Below are positions 8,000 through 16,035 of a stretch of DNA of 36,804 nt, one piece after another. Within the stretch, counting starts at the first letter, position 1; every line of letters starts with the position of its first letter. This stretch comes from Bradyrhizobium sp. (GTDB taxonomy: Bacteria; Pseudomonadota; Alphaproteobacteria; Rhizobiales; Xanthobacteraceae), in the NCBI RefSeq assembly GCF_030697065.1, contig NZ_JAUYQU010000279.1, positions 1 through 36,804 of the forward strand, given 5' to 3'. The notes under the pieces are model-generated. The model did no database searches and was not told the DNA's origin. It saw only the letters and a program-made list of their open reading frames with translations. Both the position numbers and the translations under genes were made by a program.

Positions 8000-8196
8000 T
8001 GAATCCTCATTGAAGGCTGATGTCGGGGTCAACTTGTCGGGAGGGTGACGCCAGCCGCCGACGATACCATATGGATACCTCATTCGGGCGTTGAGGTTGC
8101 CCCGAACATCCCGCCAGCAGCAATGACGGCGCCCGAGCGGCGCGGAACCGGAACGGAACCGCGGCCGGCGCGTCTTCACTGAAGGAGAAACATGCA

Positions 8197-8418
8197 ATGG
8201 CAACACGCGAACGACGGCTGGCCGAGTTCAACGGCAACGGCGAACCGCCGCCGGATCAGCCGGTTCAGGTGCTCTGCGAGGACCACAGCGGCACCTATCA
8301 GCTGCCGTTTGCCTGCCGCTTCGTCGATGGCGCCTGGCGCAACAATGATTCGGGCGGCGCCGTCGAGGCCACCGTGGTCGGCTGGCGACTTCCAGCCGCC
8401 GGGCTTCGCGCCCGGTGA
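8197..8418 (+). CDS. Small conserved-looking protein of unknown function (73 aa)
   Basis: ATG 8197 follows GGAG with suitable spacing (an ATG at 8192 is in another frame). The protein has no signal peptide or membrane segment. It contains QVLCEDHSGTYQLPFACRF and a WRNNDSGGAVEATVVGWR segment, which read like a small soluble beta-rich domain. Similar short proteins occur in Bradyrhizobium as far as I recall, without a known function. It stands alone between the minus-strand exported protein and the bicupin gene. Confidence 0.6.
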   Translation: MATRERRLAEFNGNGEPPPDQPVQVLCEDHSGTYQLPFACRFVDGAWRNNDSGGAVEATVVGWRLPAAGLRAR

Positions 8419-8493
8419 GCCCTGGTCTCTGTGCCACAATGCAACGGCAAGCGATCGAATCTTAAGCTTTGGAACGCGGTGGGAACGAATCGC

Positions 8494-8514
8494 GCCCGAA
8501 TCAGCGGTTCGGGC
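8494..8514. terminator. Candidate hairpin terminator
   Basis: GCCCGAA (8494-8500) and TTCGGGC (8508-8514) form a perfect 7-bp stem with a 7-nt loop. It lies 76 nt after the small plus-strand gene and about 130 nt beyond the convergent bicupin stop. The T tract is poor (scattered T residues only), so termination is a guess. No gene is seen in 8419-8643. Confidence 0.35.
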
Positions 8515-8643
8515 CTGTACTCTCTTGTTCCCGGCTAGATATCGGCTGGAATGTAATGCGGCGCACCACATACAGCACGGCCACAATCGGCCGCAGCCAG
8601 CGGCCGAGCACAAAGGTTAATTCCTCCGGGGATGACATGGCGG

Positions 8644-9786
8644 CTACTCGTACAAATACCCGACCGGCTTGCCTTCGGTACGCAGCGGACGGATGTCCTT
8701 CCGCGTAATGATCTCACCAGCCAGGCCGTCGATTTCGTCACGCTGCGTCGGCGTCCAGCTGCGAAGATTCTCCATGCCTTTCAGCAGGCCAAGCCGGAGG
8801 ATTTGGGTATTCTCGCCGATCCCTGTGAGCGCGATCGTGCTCTTTCCCGCGGTGACCGTATCGCCGGTCGCGAGCTCGAAATTCTCGCCCGCGCTGTTGC
8901 TGAATTCGGCCGTGCCGCGAATGACGCGGTAGATGACCACTTCGCCCTTGTCGAGAAAGGCGGTGTCCGCGGTTGCCGACGTGCTCTTCGGCAACAGCGA
9001 CTGGCCACGCGGGTCGGTCGCGATGATGTGTCCGGTCGTCAGCCGGCCGCTTGGAATCTCGATCCCGATATCGCGCACATAAACAGGCCCGGCGGATTTC
9101 ACGGGGCTGCCCGCCGGCAACGGCTTGTAGAGCGCTTCCAGCTCCAGCGGATCCTGCAGCCAGAAAGAGGCGCCGGACGGGCGGTCATGCAGCGGATGGC
9201 TCCACGCCACACGCGGTGTTTCCGCCTCGTTGATCTGATCCGGACCCACCACCGTCGGGTTGGGGAAGGTCGTGGGATCGGTAATGAAGCCTTCGAGGAA
9301 CTTGCCGGAATAGCCCATGGAAATCGGATCCGGCACCACCGTCTGCGCCGTCTTCAGGTTCTCTTCCGTGGACAACCCCGCCCAGGTGTAAACCAGCTGG
9401 CGATGCACGATCGCGCTCTGCAGGATCACCGCACCGGGACCGACATAGTAAACCCGGCCATCGTAATCGAAGGTGAACACCCCCGACGTGACCAGCACGA
9501 GCTGGTAGCCGCCCGGCGGCAGGTGAAGATGGAAATCGGTCGGGCCGGTATCGGGCAGGTAGATCGGCAGGTTCGTCGAAACCTCGTGGAGGAGGAAGGT
9601 TTCGTTGTTGGCATGAAAGCCTTCGTTGGCGCGATTGTAGAGCGCCTGCGGCCGATACGTCGCCTCGTGCGTTGCATCGCGGTCGCGATCGATCGCCACG
9701 AAATTCCTGGTGTTCAGGCGGAGCGGATCGCCGCCCGGGCGGGTAAGGCCGGACGCTCCGGAATCGATCGCGGCATGCACGTTCAT
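8644..9786 (-). CDS. Bicupin-domain protein of unknown specificity
   Basis: The protein is 380 residues. The N-terminal cupin shows motif 1 with His86-x-His88 (TDFHLHLPPGGYQLVLVTSG) and motif 2 around GPGAVILQSAIVHRQ. A second cupin-like half near residues 250-345 contains KGEVVIYRVIRGTAEFS and ELATGDTVTAG, but its metal ligands are less clear. Cupins of this size include dioxygenases, isomerases and binding proteins. ATG 9786 is preceded directly by GGAGGGTGTC, a strong ribosome binding site. Upstream, at 9814-9832, lie 2.3 copies of the 8-mer GAGATCGC. The gene stands alone, so context gives no pathway. Confidence 0.75.
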   Translation of the reverse strand: MNVHAAIDSGASGLTRPGGDPLRLNTRNFVAIDRDRDATHEATYRPQALYNRANEGFHANNETFLLHEVSTNLPIYLPDTGPTDFHLHLPPGGYQLVLVTSGVFTFDYDGRVYYVGPGAVILQSAIVHRQLVYTWAGLSTEENLKTAQTVVPDPISMGYSGKFLEGFITDPTTFPNPTVVGPDQINEAETPRVAWSHPLHDRPSGASFWLQDPLELEALYKPLPAGSPVKSAGPVYVRDIGIEIPSGRLTTGHIIATDPRGQSLLPKSTSATADTAFLDKGEVVIYRVIRGTAEFSNSAGENFELATGDTVTAGKSTIALTGIGENTQILRLGLLKGMENLRSWTPTQRDEIDGLAGEIITRKDIRPLRTEGKPVGYLYE

Positions 9787-9798
9787 GACACCCTCCAA

Positions 9799-10205
9799 TC
9801 TGAATATTTCATTGAGATCGCGAGATCGCGATAACCAAAGTCGCGCGGATCGCCTCGCGTGAATGCCGTGCCGCCGGGATTGACGCGGGAAGGTTGGCTG
9901 ACGACAGCGTGCTGATTCACGAATGCGCGACCAATAATTTGGCAGGGCTGGATCGCCTTGCTGAGCTTCATGGCGCTATGCGAAAATCGCGCCAGCCGCG
10001 CTGCACCGCGGCGAATGTCGCGTCCGTTCACCGCGAGAGCGCGGAAGCCACTGGCATTCAATCCGAAATTCGGGTGGAGCGATTCGCAACGCCGCATCCG
10101 CGGCAATCCCGTGCCCGGTGCAAATCCATCCCGCATGGCCGCATGTTGAGCAAATCGTGCCTCGCAACAGCGCCCTTCAAACGGGCAAACGAGACCGTGG
10201 ACTGC
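9799..10205. other. Gene-poor interval of about 400 bp
   Basis: Nothing convincing is coded here. A minus-strand open frame of 117 codons (9783-10136) spans most of it, but it runs through the bicupin ribosome binding site, lacks its own Shine-Dalgarno and has no recognisable domain. The interval should hold the promoter of the bicupin gene and the 3' end region of the GST gene. The short tandem repeat at 9814-9832 (GAGATCGC units) is the only clear structure. Confidence 0.5.
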
Positions 10206-10859
10206 CTAATATTCGACCTCGAGTTCCTCGATGTCGGCAGGCTCGGCCTTCGCCGCCTCGATCCATTCCTGCATCTCGGGCAGCGCCATGATCATGTCGG
10301 CATAGGCTTTCAGCCTCGGCTCCAGCTTCACGTCATAGGTCATGAAGCGGGTCACGACCGGCGCATACATCGCATCCGCCATGCATCGCTCGCCGAACAG
10401 GAACGGCCCGCCGGACTCGGCGAGGCATTCGCGCCAGATCGTGCAGACCCGATCGATATCCGATTGCGCGCGCGACCAGATCTTGAAGCCGGGAAAATGG
10501 CCCTTCAGGTTGACCGGCAGCGACGCGCGCAGGGTGGTAAAACCCGAATGGATCTCACCGCAAATCGAGCGGCAGCGCGCCCGTAAAATGCGGTCCTCCG
10601 GCAAAAGCCCGGCCTCCGGCCTGATCTCGTTAAGATACTCGGCGATCGCCAGCGTATCCCACACGATGGCGCCGTCGTGGCGCAGGCACGGCACCAGGAT
10701 CGATGACGACAGCAGCAGGATTTCCGCCCGCGCCGACGCATCGTCGGGCGCGGTGACGATTTCGTCGAACTCCAGCCCGGAAAACTTCGTCAGCAGCCAG
10801 CCGCGCAGCGACCACGACGAATAATTCTTGCTGCTGATGGTAAGTGTCGCTTTCACCAT
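10206..10859 (-). CDS. Glutathione S-transferase family protein
   Basis: The protein is 217 residues, the usual GST length. The N-terminal thioredoxin-like domain opens with ISSKNYSSWSLRGWL, where one Ser is the likely glutathione-activating residue, followed by the cis-Pro segment LVPCLRHDGAIVWDTLAIAEYL with the Asp-Thr pair in the usual Glu/Ser position. The C-terminal helical domain contains FLFGERCMADAMYAPVVTRF, matching the conserved N-capping box and hydrophobic staple. ATG 10859 is preceded by GAGGGAA. It is divergent from phaZ and shares a 185-bp intergenic region with it. The physiological substrate is unknown. Confidence 0.88.
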   Translation of the reverse strand: MVKATLTISSKNYSSWSLRGWLLTKFSGLEFDEIVTAPDDASARAEILLLSSSILVPCLRHDGAIVWDTLAIAEYLNEIRPEAGLLPEDRILRARCRSICGEIHSGFTTLRASLPVNLKGHFPGFKIWSRAQSDIDRVCTIWRECLAESGGPFLFGERCMADAMYAPVVTRFMTYDVKLEPRLKAYADMIMALPEMQEWIEAAKAEPADIEELEVEY

Positions 10860-11006
10860 ATGGCTTTTCCCTCGAGCTGGAACGTCCGGCAAGGCCATGC
10901 GAGCCCGCTTTGCCCGGCCGATCCCGCCGCAAAGTGCCCCCGTGCCCCAAGTTCAATCAGCAAGCGACGTGCCAGTTTGCGCGGGCTGTTTGACTCCGCT
11001 CTGGCT

Positions 11007-11029
11007 TCGATATTGCATGGCAATATCGA
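11007..11029. promoter_or_regulatory. 23-nt inverted repeat before phaZ (candidate PhaR/AniA-type operator or leader hairpin)
   Basis: Arms TCGATATTGC and GCAATATCGA are perfect and separated by ATG. The element ends 15 nt before the phaZ start codon, so it overlaps or abuts the ribosome binding region. The core TTGC-N3-GCAA resembles the TGC...GCA half-sites I recall for PhaR/AniA repressors of PHB metabolism. It could equally be a hairpin that affects translation start. Confidence 0.5.
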
Positions 11030-11044
11030 CGGGGGCGGATCCGG

Positions 11045-12268
11045 ATGAAGTCGATGATGTATCAAGCCTATCAGAACCACATGGACCTCACGGCGCCATG
11101 GCGGAGCGGGGCCGCTTCGGCGCTGAGATATCTCAATCTCGTGCCGCAGGGCGTCTCCGACAAGCTGTTCGGGCGCCTCGCCGCCGCCCTCGAACTGATC
11201 TCGCGCACCTCGCTGACCTATACCCGCCCGGCTTACGGCATCGACAGGGTGATGGTCGGCAACCAGGCGCTGGAGGTGACGGAGGAAGTCCTCTACGCGA
11301 CGCCGTTCGGTTCGCTGCTGCATTTCAAGAAGGAAAATTCGCCGGAGCAGCCGCGCATGCTGCTGGTGGCGCCGATGTCCGGCCACTTCGCCACGCTCTT
11401 GCGCGGCACCGTGAAGACCCTGCTGCAGGACCACGACGTCTACATCACCGACTGGCACAATCCCCGCGACATTCCGCTCGAGCACGGCAAGTTCGGCCTC
11501 GACGAATACACCGAGCACCTCATCACCTTCCTCGCTCAACTCGGTCCGCGCGCGCACATGGTGGCGATCTGCCAGCCATCGGTGTCGGCGCTGGCGGCCG
11601 CGGCCATCATGTCGGAGGACAATCACCCCGCGCGCCCGGCGACGCTGACATTGATGGCAGGCCCCATCGACACCCGAATCCTGCCGACCAAGGTCAACGA
11701 ATTCGCCAAGAGCAAGCCGATCACATGGTTCAAGGAGAACCTGATCAACTACGTGCCGATCCAGTGCAAGGGCGCGTTCCGGCAGGTCTATCCGGGCTTC
11801 GTGCAGCTCACCGCCTTCGTCTCGATGAACCTGGAGCGCCATATCAAGTCGCATATCGATCTCGCCCAGCATCTGGCCAAGGGCGAAAAGGAGAAGGCGG
11901 AAGTCATCAAGACCTTCTACGACGAATATTTCGCGGTGATGGACCTGCCGGCGGAATTCTACATCGAGACGGTGCGCGACGTGTTTCAGGAGCATCTGCT
12001 GCCGCAGGGCAAGATGACCTACAAGGGCCGGCCGGTGAACCCCGCCTCGATCAAGCGCATGGGCCTGATGACGGTGGAAGGCGAAAAGGACGACATCTGC
12101 TCGATCGGCCAGACGCTGGCGGCGCAGGACCTCTGCACCGGCGTGCGGGCCTATCGCAAGGTGCACCACATGCAGGCCGGCGTCGGCCATTACGGCGTGT
12201 TCTCCGGCCGCCGCTGGAACAACGAGATCTACCCGCTGCTGAGGGATTTCGTGCACGTCAATTCGTGA
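11045..12268 (+). CDS. phaZ: Intracellular polyhydroxyalkanoate (PHB) depolymerase
   Basis: The protein is 407 residues, matching intracellular PHB depolymerases, which break stored polyhydroxybutyrate into oligomers or monomers in the cytosol. The lipase-box-like nucleophile uses cysteine, Cys176 in MVAICQPSV, a hallmark of this class. The Asp of the triad is in VEGEKDDICSIGQT and the His in QAGVGHYGVFSGRRW near the C-terminus, inside the PHB_depo_C region. There is no signal peptide, as expected for an enzyme acting on native granules. ATG 11045 follows a G-rich stretch directly after the inverted repeat. No phaC or phasin gene is in the window. The call is secure. Confidence 0.95.
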   Translation: MKSMMYQAYQNHMDLTAPWRSGAASALRYLNLVPQGVSDKLFGRLAAALELISRTSLTYTRPAYGIDRVMVGNQALEVTEEVLYATPFGSLLHFKKENSPEQPRMLLVAPMSGHFATLLRGTVKTLLQDHDVYITDWHNPRDIPLEHGKFGLDEYTEHLITFLAQLGPRAHMVAICQPSVSALAAAAIMSEDNHPARPATLTLMAGPIDTRILPTKVNEFAKSKPITWFKENLINYVPIQCKGAFRQVYPGFVQLTAFVSMNLERHIKSHIDLAQHLAKGEKEKAEVIKTFYDEYFAVMDLPAEFYIETVRDVFQEHLLPQGKMTYKGRPVNPASIKRMGLMTVEGEKDDICSIGQTLAAQDLCTGVRAYRKVHHMQAGVGHYGVFSGRRWNNEIYPLLRDFVHVNS

Positions 12269-12273
12269 GCCCA

Positions 12274-12356
12274 TCATTCCGGGGCGCGCGTGAAACGCGC
12301 GAACCCGGAATCTCGCCGACCGAATCGCCCTCCGTAGCACGGACCGTCCGGATGAC
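12274..12356 (+). repeat. Cloverleaf-type palindromic repeat, decayed copy
   Basis: The left half matches copy 1: TCATTCCGGG (12274-12283), then a hairpin CGCGCGT/ACGCGCG with loop GAA (12285-12301), then CCCGGAATCTCG (12304-12315). The right half has diverged; it has a short TCCG/CGGA hairpin and a degraded closing arm ending near CCGGATGA. The first hairpin has different bases from the other copies but keeps its pairing. It lies between the convergent phaZ and O-antigen ligase-like genes. Confidence 0.65.
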
Positions 12357-12367
12357 GAGGAAAGGCG

Positions 12368-13687
12368 CTACGTCGTCGTTCGAAACCGCGACAGATAATG
12401 CAGGCCGATCACCGCCACCAGGAAAGTGAACCACATCGGATCGGCGCGATCGAGAAAGAAGCTCTCCATCGATGCGATGTAGATTCCGAACAGCCAGATC
12501 TGCAGGAACATGTTGGCCAGCGGCGTCGGCGTGCCCTGCGCCGCCGCGCGCTGATAATTCCTGAGCGGAAGGATCACCAGAATGGTCACCACCAGCAACA
12601 TGCCGGGGATGCCGAGCGCCAGCGCGGAATCCAGATATCCGTTATGGCTGTGCGAGGCGATCAATACCCAGCTGTCGATCGCCTCCCCGGTGTCGATATC
12701 GCGCACATAGTCGCTGCCCCAGAACGCGAAGTAGCCATAGCCGAACAACGGCTTCTGGGCGATCGATGCAAAGGCGAAGCGCCAGACATCGGCGCGTCCG
12801 GTGAAGCTGGCGTCGAACGGCAGCGACCTGGCGATCGACGCCAGCGTCGGATTGACGACGGCTCCGATGCTCATGAGATTGAGCACGACCAGCGGCGCAT
12901 AGCACAGCACCGCCCGAACCCGGGACGACCTTGCCGCCGAGACCATCGCGCTCAGCACGAGCACGACCAGGCAGAGCGCGGTCGCGCTCTTGCCTCCGGC
13001 GAAGAACAGAAAAACCACCGCAAGCACCGTGATCAGCGGCCCGGCCAGGACAGCGCCCGACCGCATTAGATAGATCCCGACGAAGATCATCATCGCCATC
13101 ACGGCGGACGCGGTGTTCTTGTGATCGAAGACGCCGCGCCAATCCCCGGCCAGATGATATTCCCAGACATCGGTGGGCTGGTGAATCGCCAGATGCGGCG
13201 TCATCATCACGCCGAGATAGCAGACCGCCAGAAACGTCAGCACGGCGACGCCGAGCCACCTGTTCAACTCGCGCGCGGTCGACGGCAGCAGCAGCAGCGT
13301 TGCGGCGACCACGAACACGCAGGCAGTCAGCACAAATCGCTGCGTCGACGCCATGGAGTCGCGCGACATCGCGAGGTTGATGCACATCCAGCAGCCGAAC
13401 AGGATATAGGGCGCCGACACGAACGAACCGAGCGCTTCCGCGTGCCGGTGCATCACCAGCGCCAGCGACAGCACCGCGAGAAACCCGAACAAGGCATAGG
13501 TCAGGCCGCGGCCGGTGGCGGCATCGCCGATCGTCGGGTTGCCGAGATCGGCGAAAGGCTGCAGCGAGATCCAGACCAGCAGAAGCACTGACATGAACAG
13601 CGCGCCGCGCAACACCTGCACGACCGGAATGCGGCCGACATGGAGCGCGATCGGCGTCGCGGCCCGGAGGCTCGACAGCCCGTTCAC
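12368..13687 (-). CDS. O-antigen ligase / Wzy-type polysaccharide polymerase-like membrane protein
   Basis: The protein is 439 residues with about ten to twelve hydrophobic segments, such as VLFGCW-type and FLFFAGGKSATALCLVVLVL stretches. It has the large periplasmic loop of the Wzy_C family, with GRADVWRFAFASIAQKPLFGYGYFAFWG and the histidine motif ASHSHNGYLDSALALGIPG. This motif pair is typical of O-antigen ligases (WaaL) and exopolysaccharide polymerases (ExoQ), which act on undecaprenyl-linked sugars at the outer face of the inner membrane. It starts with GTG at 13687, with only a weak ribosome binding site; an 11-codon ORF (13684-13719) overlaps this start. Genes across the divergent gap also act on surface glycans. 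Ligase versus polymerase cannot be separated. Confidence 0.85.
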   Translation of the reverse strand: MNGLSSLRAATPIALHVGRIPVVQVLRGALFMSVLLLVWISLQPFADLGNPTIGDAATGRGLTYALFGFLAVLSLALVMHRHAEALGSFVSAPYILFGCWMCINLAMSRDSMASTQRFVLTACVFVVAATLLLLPSTARELNRWLGVAVLTFLAVCYLGVMMTPHLAIHQPTDVWEYHLAGDWRGVFDHKNTASAVMAMMIFVGIYLMRSGAVLAGPLITVLAVVFLFFAGGKSATALCLVVLVLSAMVSAARSSRVRAVLCYAPLVVLNLMSIGAVVNPTLASIARSLPFDASFTGRADVWRFAFASIAQKPLFGYGYFAFWGSDYVRDIDTGEAIDSWVLIASHSHNGYLDSALALGIPGMLLVVTILVILPLRNYQRAAAQGTPTPLANMFLQIWLFGIYIASMESFFLDRADPMWFTFLVAVIGLHYLSRFRTTT

Positions 13688-13719
13688 GGCACGACTCGCT
13701 GGCCGTCGGTGGCTTCCAT
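13684..13719 (-). CDS. Candidate 11-codon upstream ORF before the ligase-like gene
   Basis: ATG at 13719 (minus strand) encodes MEATDGQRVVP and stops with TGA overlapping the downstream GTG start as GTGA. AGGA lies about 11 nt upstream. The ligase-like gene itself lacks a good ribosome binding site, so coupled translation is possible. At this length chance is a serious alternative. Confidence 0.2.
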   Translation of the reverse strand: MEATDGQRVVP

Positions 13720-13788
13720 CACAACAACTCGTCCTGATCGGTGCGGCGCAGGGAACGACTGGAACAATGCGCCCATGCGCGTGACCAA

Positions 13789-13794
13789 ATTATA
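13789..13794 (-). promoter_or_regulatory. Consensus -10 box (TATAAT) upstream of the ligase-like gene
   Basis: Read on the minus strand, TATAAT lies about 100 bp upstream of the GTG start. TTGCGA occurs 20 bp further upstream, which is long for a -35 spacing. The palindrome CGCCGGC/GCCGGCG (13800-13816) sits between the two and could be an operator. The remaining divergent gap to 14097 shows no supported gene; a plus-strand open frame of 73 codons (13877-14098) has no recognisable content. Confidence 0.4.
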
Positions 13795-14097
13795 GAGCGC
13801 CGGCCGCGCCGGCGTCGCAATATTCCGAAAGTCGGTTAACCGGTTCGCCCTTTAACCTTTACGGACCGGCGGCGCCGTGCTGGACCGGATATTGCAATCC
13901 TTGCCGCACGACCCGAATTCCCTGACGAAGCGTGTGGTGCGAATGGCGATACAGTCGAATTTCCGCGGCAATTTCACCGCGCGCGGGGCGAAGCCCGCTG
14001 GACCTCGTCGTTTCGGCACACCTCCACTGTCCGGGCTGTCCGATTTTGCGACGCGCCCTGACAGGCGCCGCGCATTGCATGTCAGCGGGAGGCGGTA

Positions 14098-16035
14098 GTG
14101 GTGGCCGCAGCGAACGAAACCGAAGCCGGCCACAAGAGTTCGATGAAGTACCGCGCCGACATCGACGGCCTGCGGGCGCTCGCCGTCGTTCCGGTGCTGC
14201 TCTATCACGCCGGCATCCCCGGCTTTCCCGGCGGCTTCGTCGGCGTCGACATCTTCTTCGTGATATCGGGATATCTGATCTGCGGCATGATCGATGCGGA
14301 CATCCGCAACCGGATGTTCTCGCTCGGCGACTTCTACAAGCGCCGGGTGCTGCGCATCCTGCCCGCGCTGTTCGTGATGTTCCTGGTCACCAGCGTCTTC
14401 GCCTATCTCTACTTCCTGCCGGTCGAACTCGAGGATTATGCCAGGAGCCTCGCCAGCGCCGTCGGCTCCGTCTCCAACATCTATTTCGCGGGCACCGCGG
14501 GATACTTCGATGCCCCCGCCGAAACCAAGCCGCTGCTGCATACGTGGTCGCTCGGCGTGGAGGAGCAGTTCTACTTCATCGTTCCGCTCCTGATGCTGCT
14601 GGTCTGGCGCGCCGCGCCGAAGCACGCGAGATCGCTGTTCGCCGTCGCGGCGGCGCTGTCGTTTGCGGCGGCGATCGCGGTCAGCTATCGCAACACCACC
14701 TTCGTGTTCTATCTGGCCCCGTTCCGCGCATGGGAACTGGCGCTCGGCGCGCTGCTGGCGATCAGATTCTTTCCCGCGCCGCAATCCGAATTCTGGAAGA
14801 ATGCCTGCGGCGCGGTCGGGATGCTGCTGATGCTCGGCGCCATCTTCCTAGGTTCGCCCTCTTCGCTGCTGCTGATGATTTCGCTCGCCAGCATCGGCGC
14901 CACGCTGGTGATCGCTTCCAGCGAAACCGGGGCCTCGGCGGTCGGCAGGCTGCTGTCGCTGCGGCCCGTCGTCTTCATCGGCCTGATCTCCTATTCGCTC
15001 TATCTGTGGCACTGGCCGCTGATCGTGTTCCAGCGCACCGACCAGTTGCTGCTGCCGGATTCATCCGGCATCGCGGCCAAACTGGCGCTGGTGGCGCTCT
15101 CGGTCGGCACCGCTTTCCTGTCGTGGAAATTCGTCGAGATGCCGTTTCGCAACGCCAGGTCGGCATCGAAGGGCATGGTTTTCGGCGCCGCCTCGATGGC
15201 GACGGCGTCCGCCGTGGCGCTTTGCGGCCTGGTGCTGTTCGTCAACGGCGCCCCGTTCCGCTTTCCCGAGCGTGTCGTCGCGATCGCATCCTATCTCGCC
15301 TACGATCCCTCCCCGGCGTTCCGCTCCGGCAAGTGCTATCTCGCGACCAACCGCCAGCAACTGGATATCGAAACCTGCATGAAGCCGGACCCGCAGCGGC
15401 CCAATTACCTGCTGGTCGGAGACAGCCACGCCGCGCATCTGTGGTCGGGCCTGTCTGCCGCCATGCCGGCCGTCAACATCCTGCAGGCCACCGCCAGCGC
15501 CTGCCGCCCGGCGGCAACGCCGGTCTCGCGGCTGGAGACGCGCGCCTGTCCGAGGCTGATGCAGTATGTCTTCGGCGACTTCCTCGCCAACAACAAGGTC
15601 GACAAGATCCTGCTCGCGGCGTCGTGGAAGGACGAGGATATCCCGGCTTTGTCCGAAACGGTCGAGGCCCTGACATCGAGGGGATTCGAGGTCGTCGTGC
15701 TCGGGCCGATCGTCGAATATGACAGTCCGCTGCCGCGGCTGCTGGCCGACGAGATCCTGCGCAACAGCCCTTCGATCGCCAGCCGCACCCGCACCGCCGG
15801 CATCCGCGAGCGCGACCGCGAATTGAGCCGGATCGCCGCGGCCAGGGGCGCCGGCTATCTCTCCGTCTACGACGCGGTCTGCCGCGATGGTCAATGTGAC
15901 GAATTCGCCGAAGGCGACGTTCCCATGCAGTTCGATGCCGGCCACCTCACCGCACAGGGCTCGGCGTTGGTGGGACGGCGGCTTTCGACCGGCCTGACCG
16001 GAAAACTGGCGAGGGCCGACCATGTCATACGCTGA
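14098..16035 (+). CDS. OafA/YrhL-type membrane acyltransferase with C-terminal SGNH domain
   Basis: The protein is 645 residues. Residues about 15-350 form the acyltransferase-3 membrane domain with around ten hydrophobic segments. Motifs seen are YRADIDGLRALAVVPVLLYHAG, FFVISGYLI, KRRVLRILPALF, LHTWSLGVEEQFY and ISYSLYLWHWP. A periplasmic SGNH hydrolase-like domain follows, with LLVGDSHAAHLW (Ser nucleophile block) and DAGHLTAQGS (the catalytic Asp-x-x-His). Such fusions O-acetylate surface polysaccharides, lipopolysaccharide or peptidoglycan using cytosolic acyl-CoA. GTG 14098 was chosen because it follows GGGAGGCGG; an ATG at 14143 lacks such a site. The stop overlaps the next gene by 14 bp, which implies coupled expression with the glycosidase. 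Confidence 0.93.
   Translation: MVAAANETEAGHKSSMKYRADIDGLRALAVVPVLLYHAGIPGFPGGFVGVDIFFVISGYLICGMIDADIRNRMFSLGDFYKRRVLRILPALFVMFLVTSVFAYLYFLPVELEDYARSLASAVGSVSNIYFAGTAGYFDAPAETKPLLHTWSLGVEEQFYFIVPLLMLLVWRAAPKHARSLFAVAAALSFAAAIAVSYRNTTFVFYLAPFRAWELALGALLAIRFFPAPQSEFWKNACGAVGMLLMLGAIFLGSPSSLLLMISLASIGATLVIASSETGASAVGRLLSLRPVVFIGLISYSLYLWHWPLIVFQRTDQLLLPDSSGIAAKLALVALSVGTAFLSWKFVEMPFRNARSASKGMVFGAASMATASAVALCGLVLFVNGAPFRFPERVVAIASYLAYDPSPAFRSGKCYLATNRQQLDIETCMKPDPQRPNYLLVGDSHAAHLWSGLSAAMPAVNILQATASACRPAATPVSRLETRACPRLMQYVFGDFLANNKVDKILLAASWKDEDIPALSETVEALTSRGFEVVVLGPIVEYDSPLPRLLADEILRNSPSIASRTRTAGIRERDRELSRIAAARGAGYLSVYDAVCRDGQCDEFAEGDVPMQFDAGHLTAQGSALVGRRLSTGLTGKLARADHVIR

Noticed and set aside
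9783..10136. A 117-codon minus-strand frame upstream of the bicupin gene
   Set aside because: It covers the bicupin ribosome binding site, has no Shine-Dalgarno of its own and shows no family resemblance.
13877..14098. A 73-codon plus-strand frame before the acyltransferase gene
   Set aside because: No ribosome binding site or domain was seen, and it ends in the ribosome binding site and start of the acyltransferase gene.
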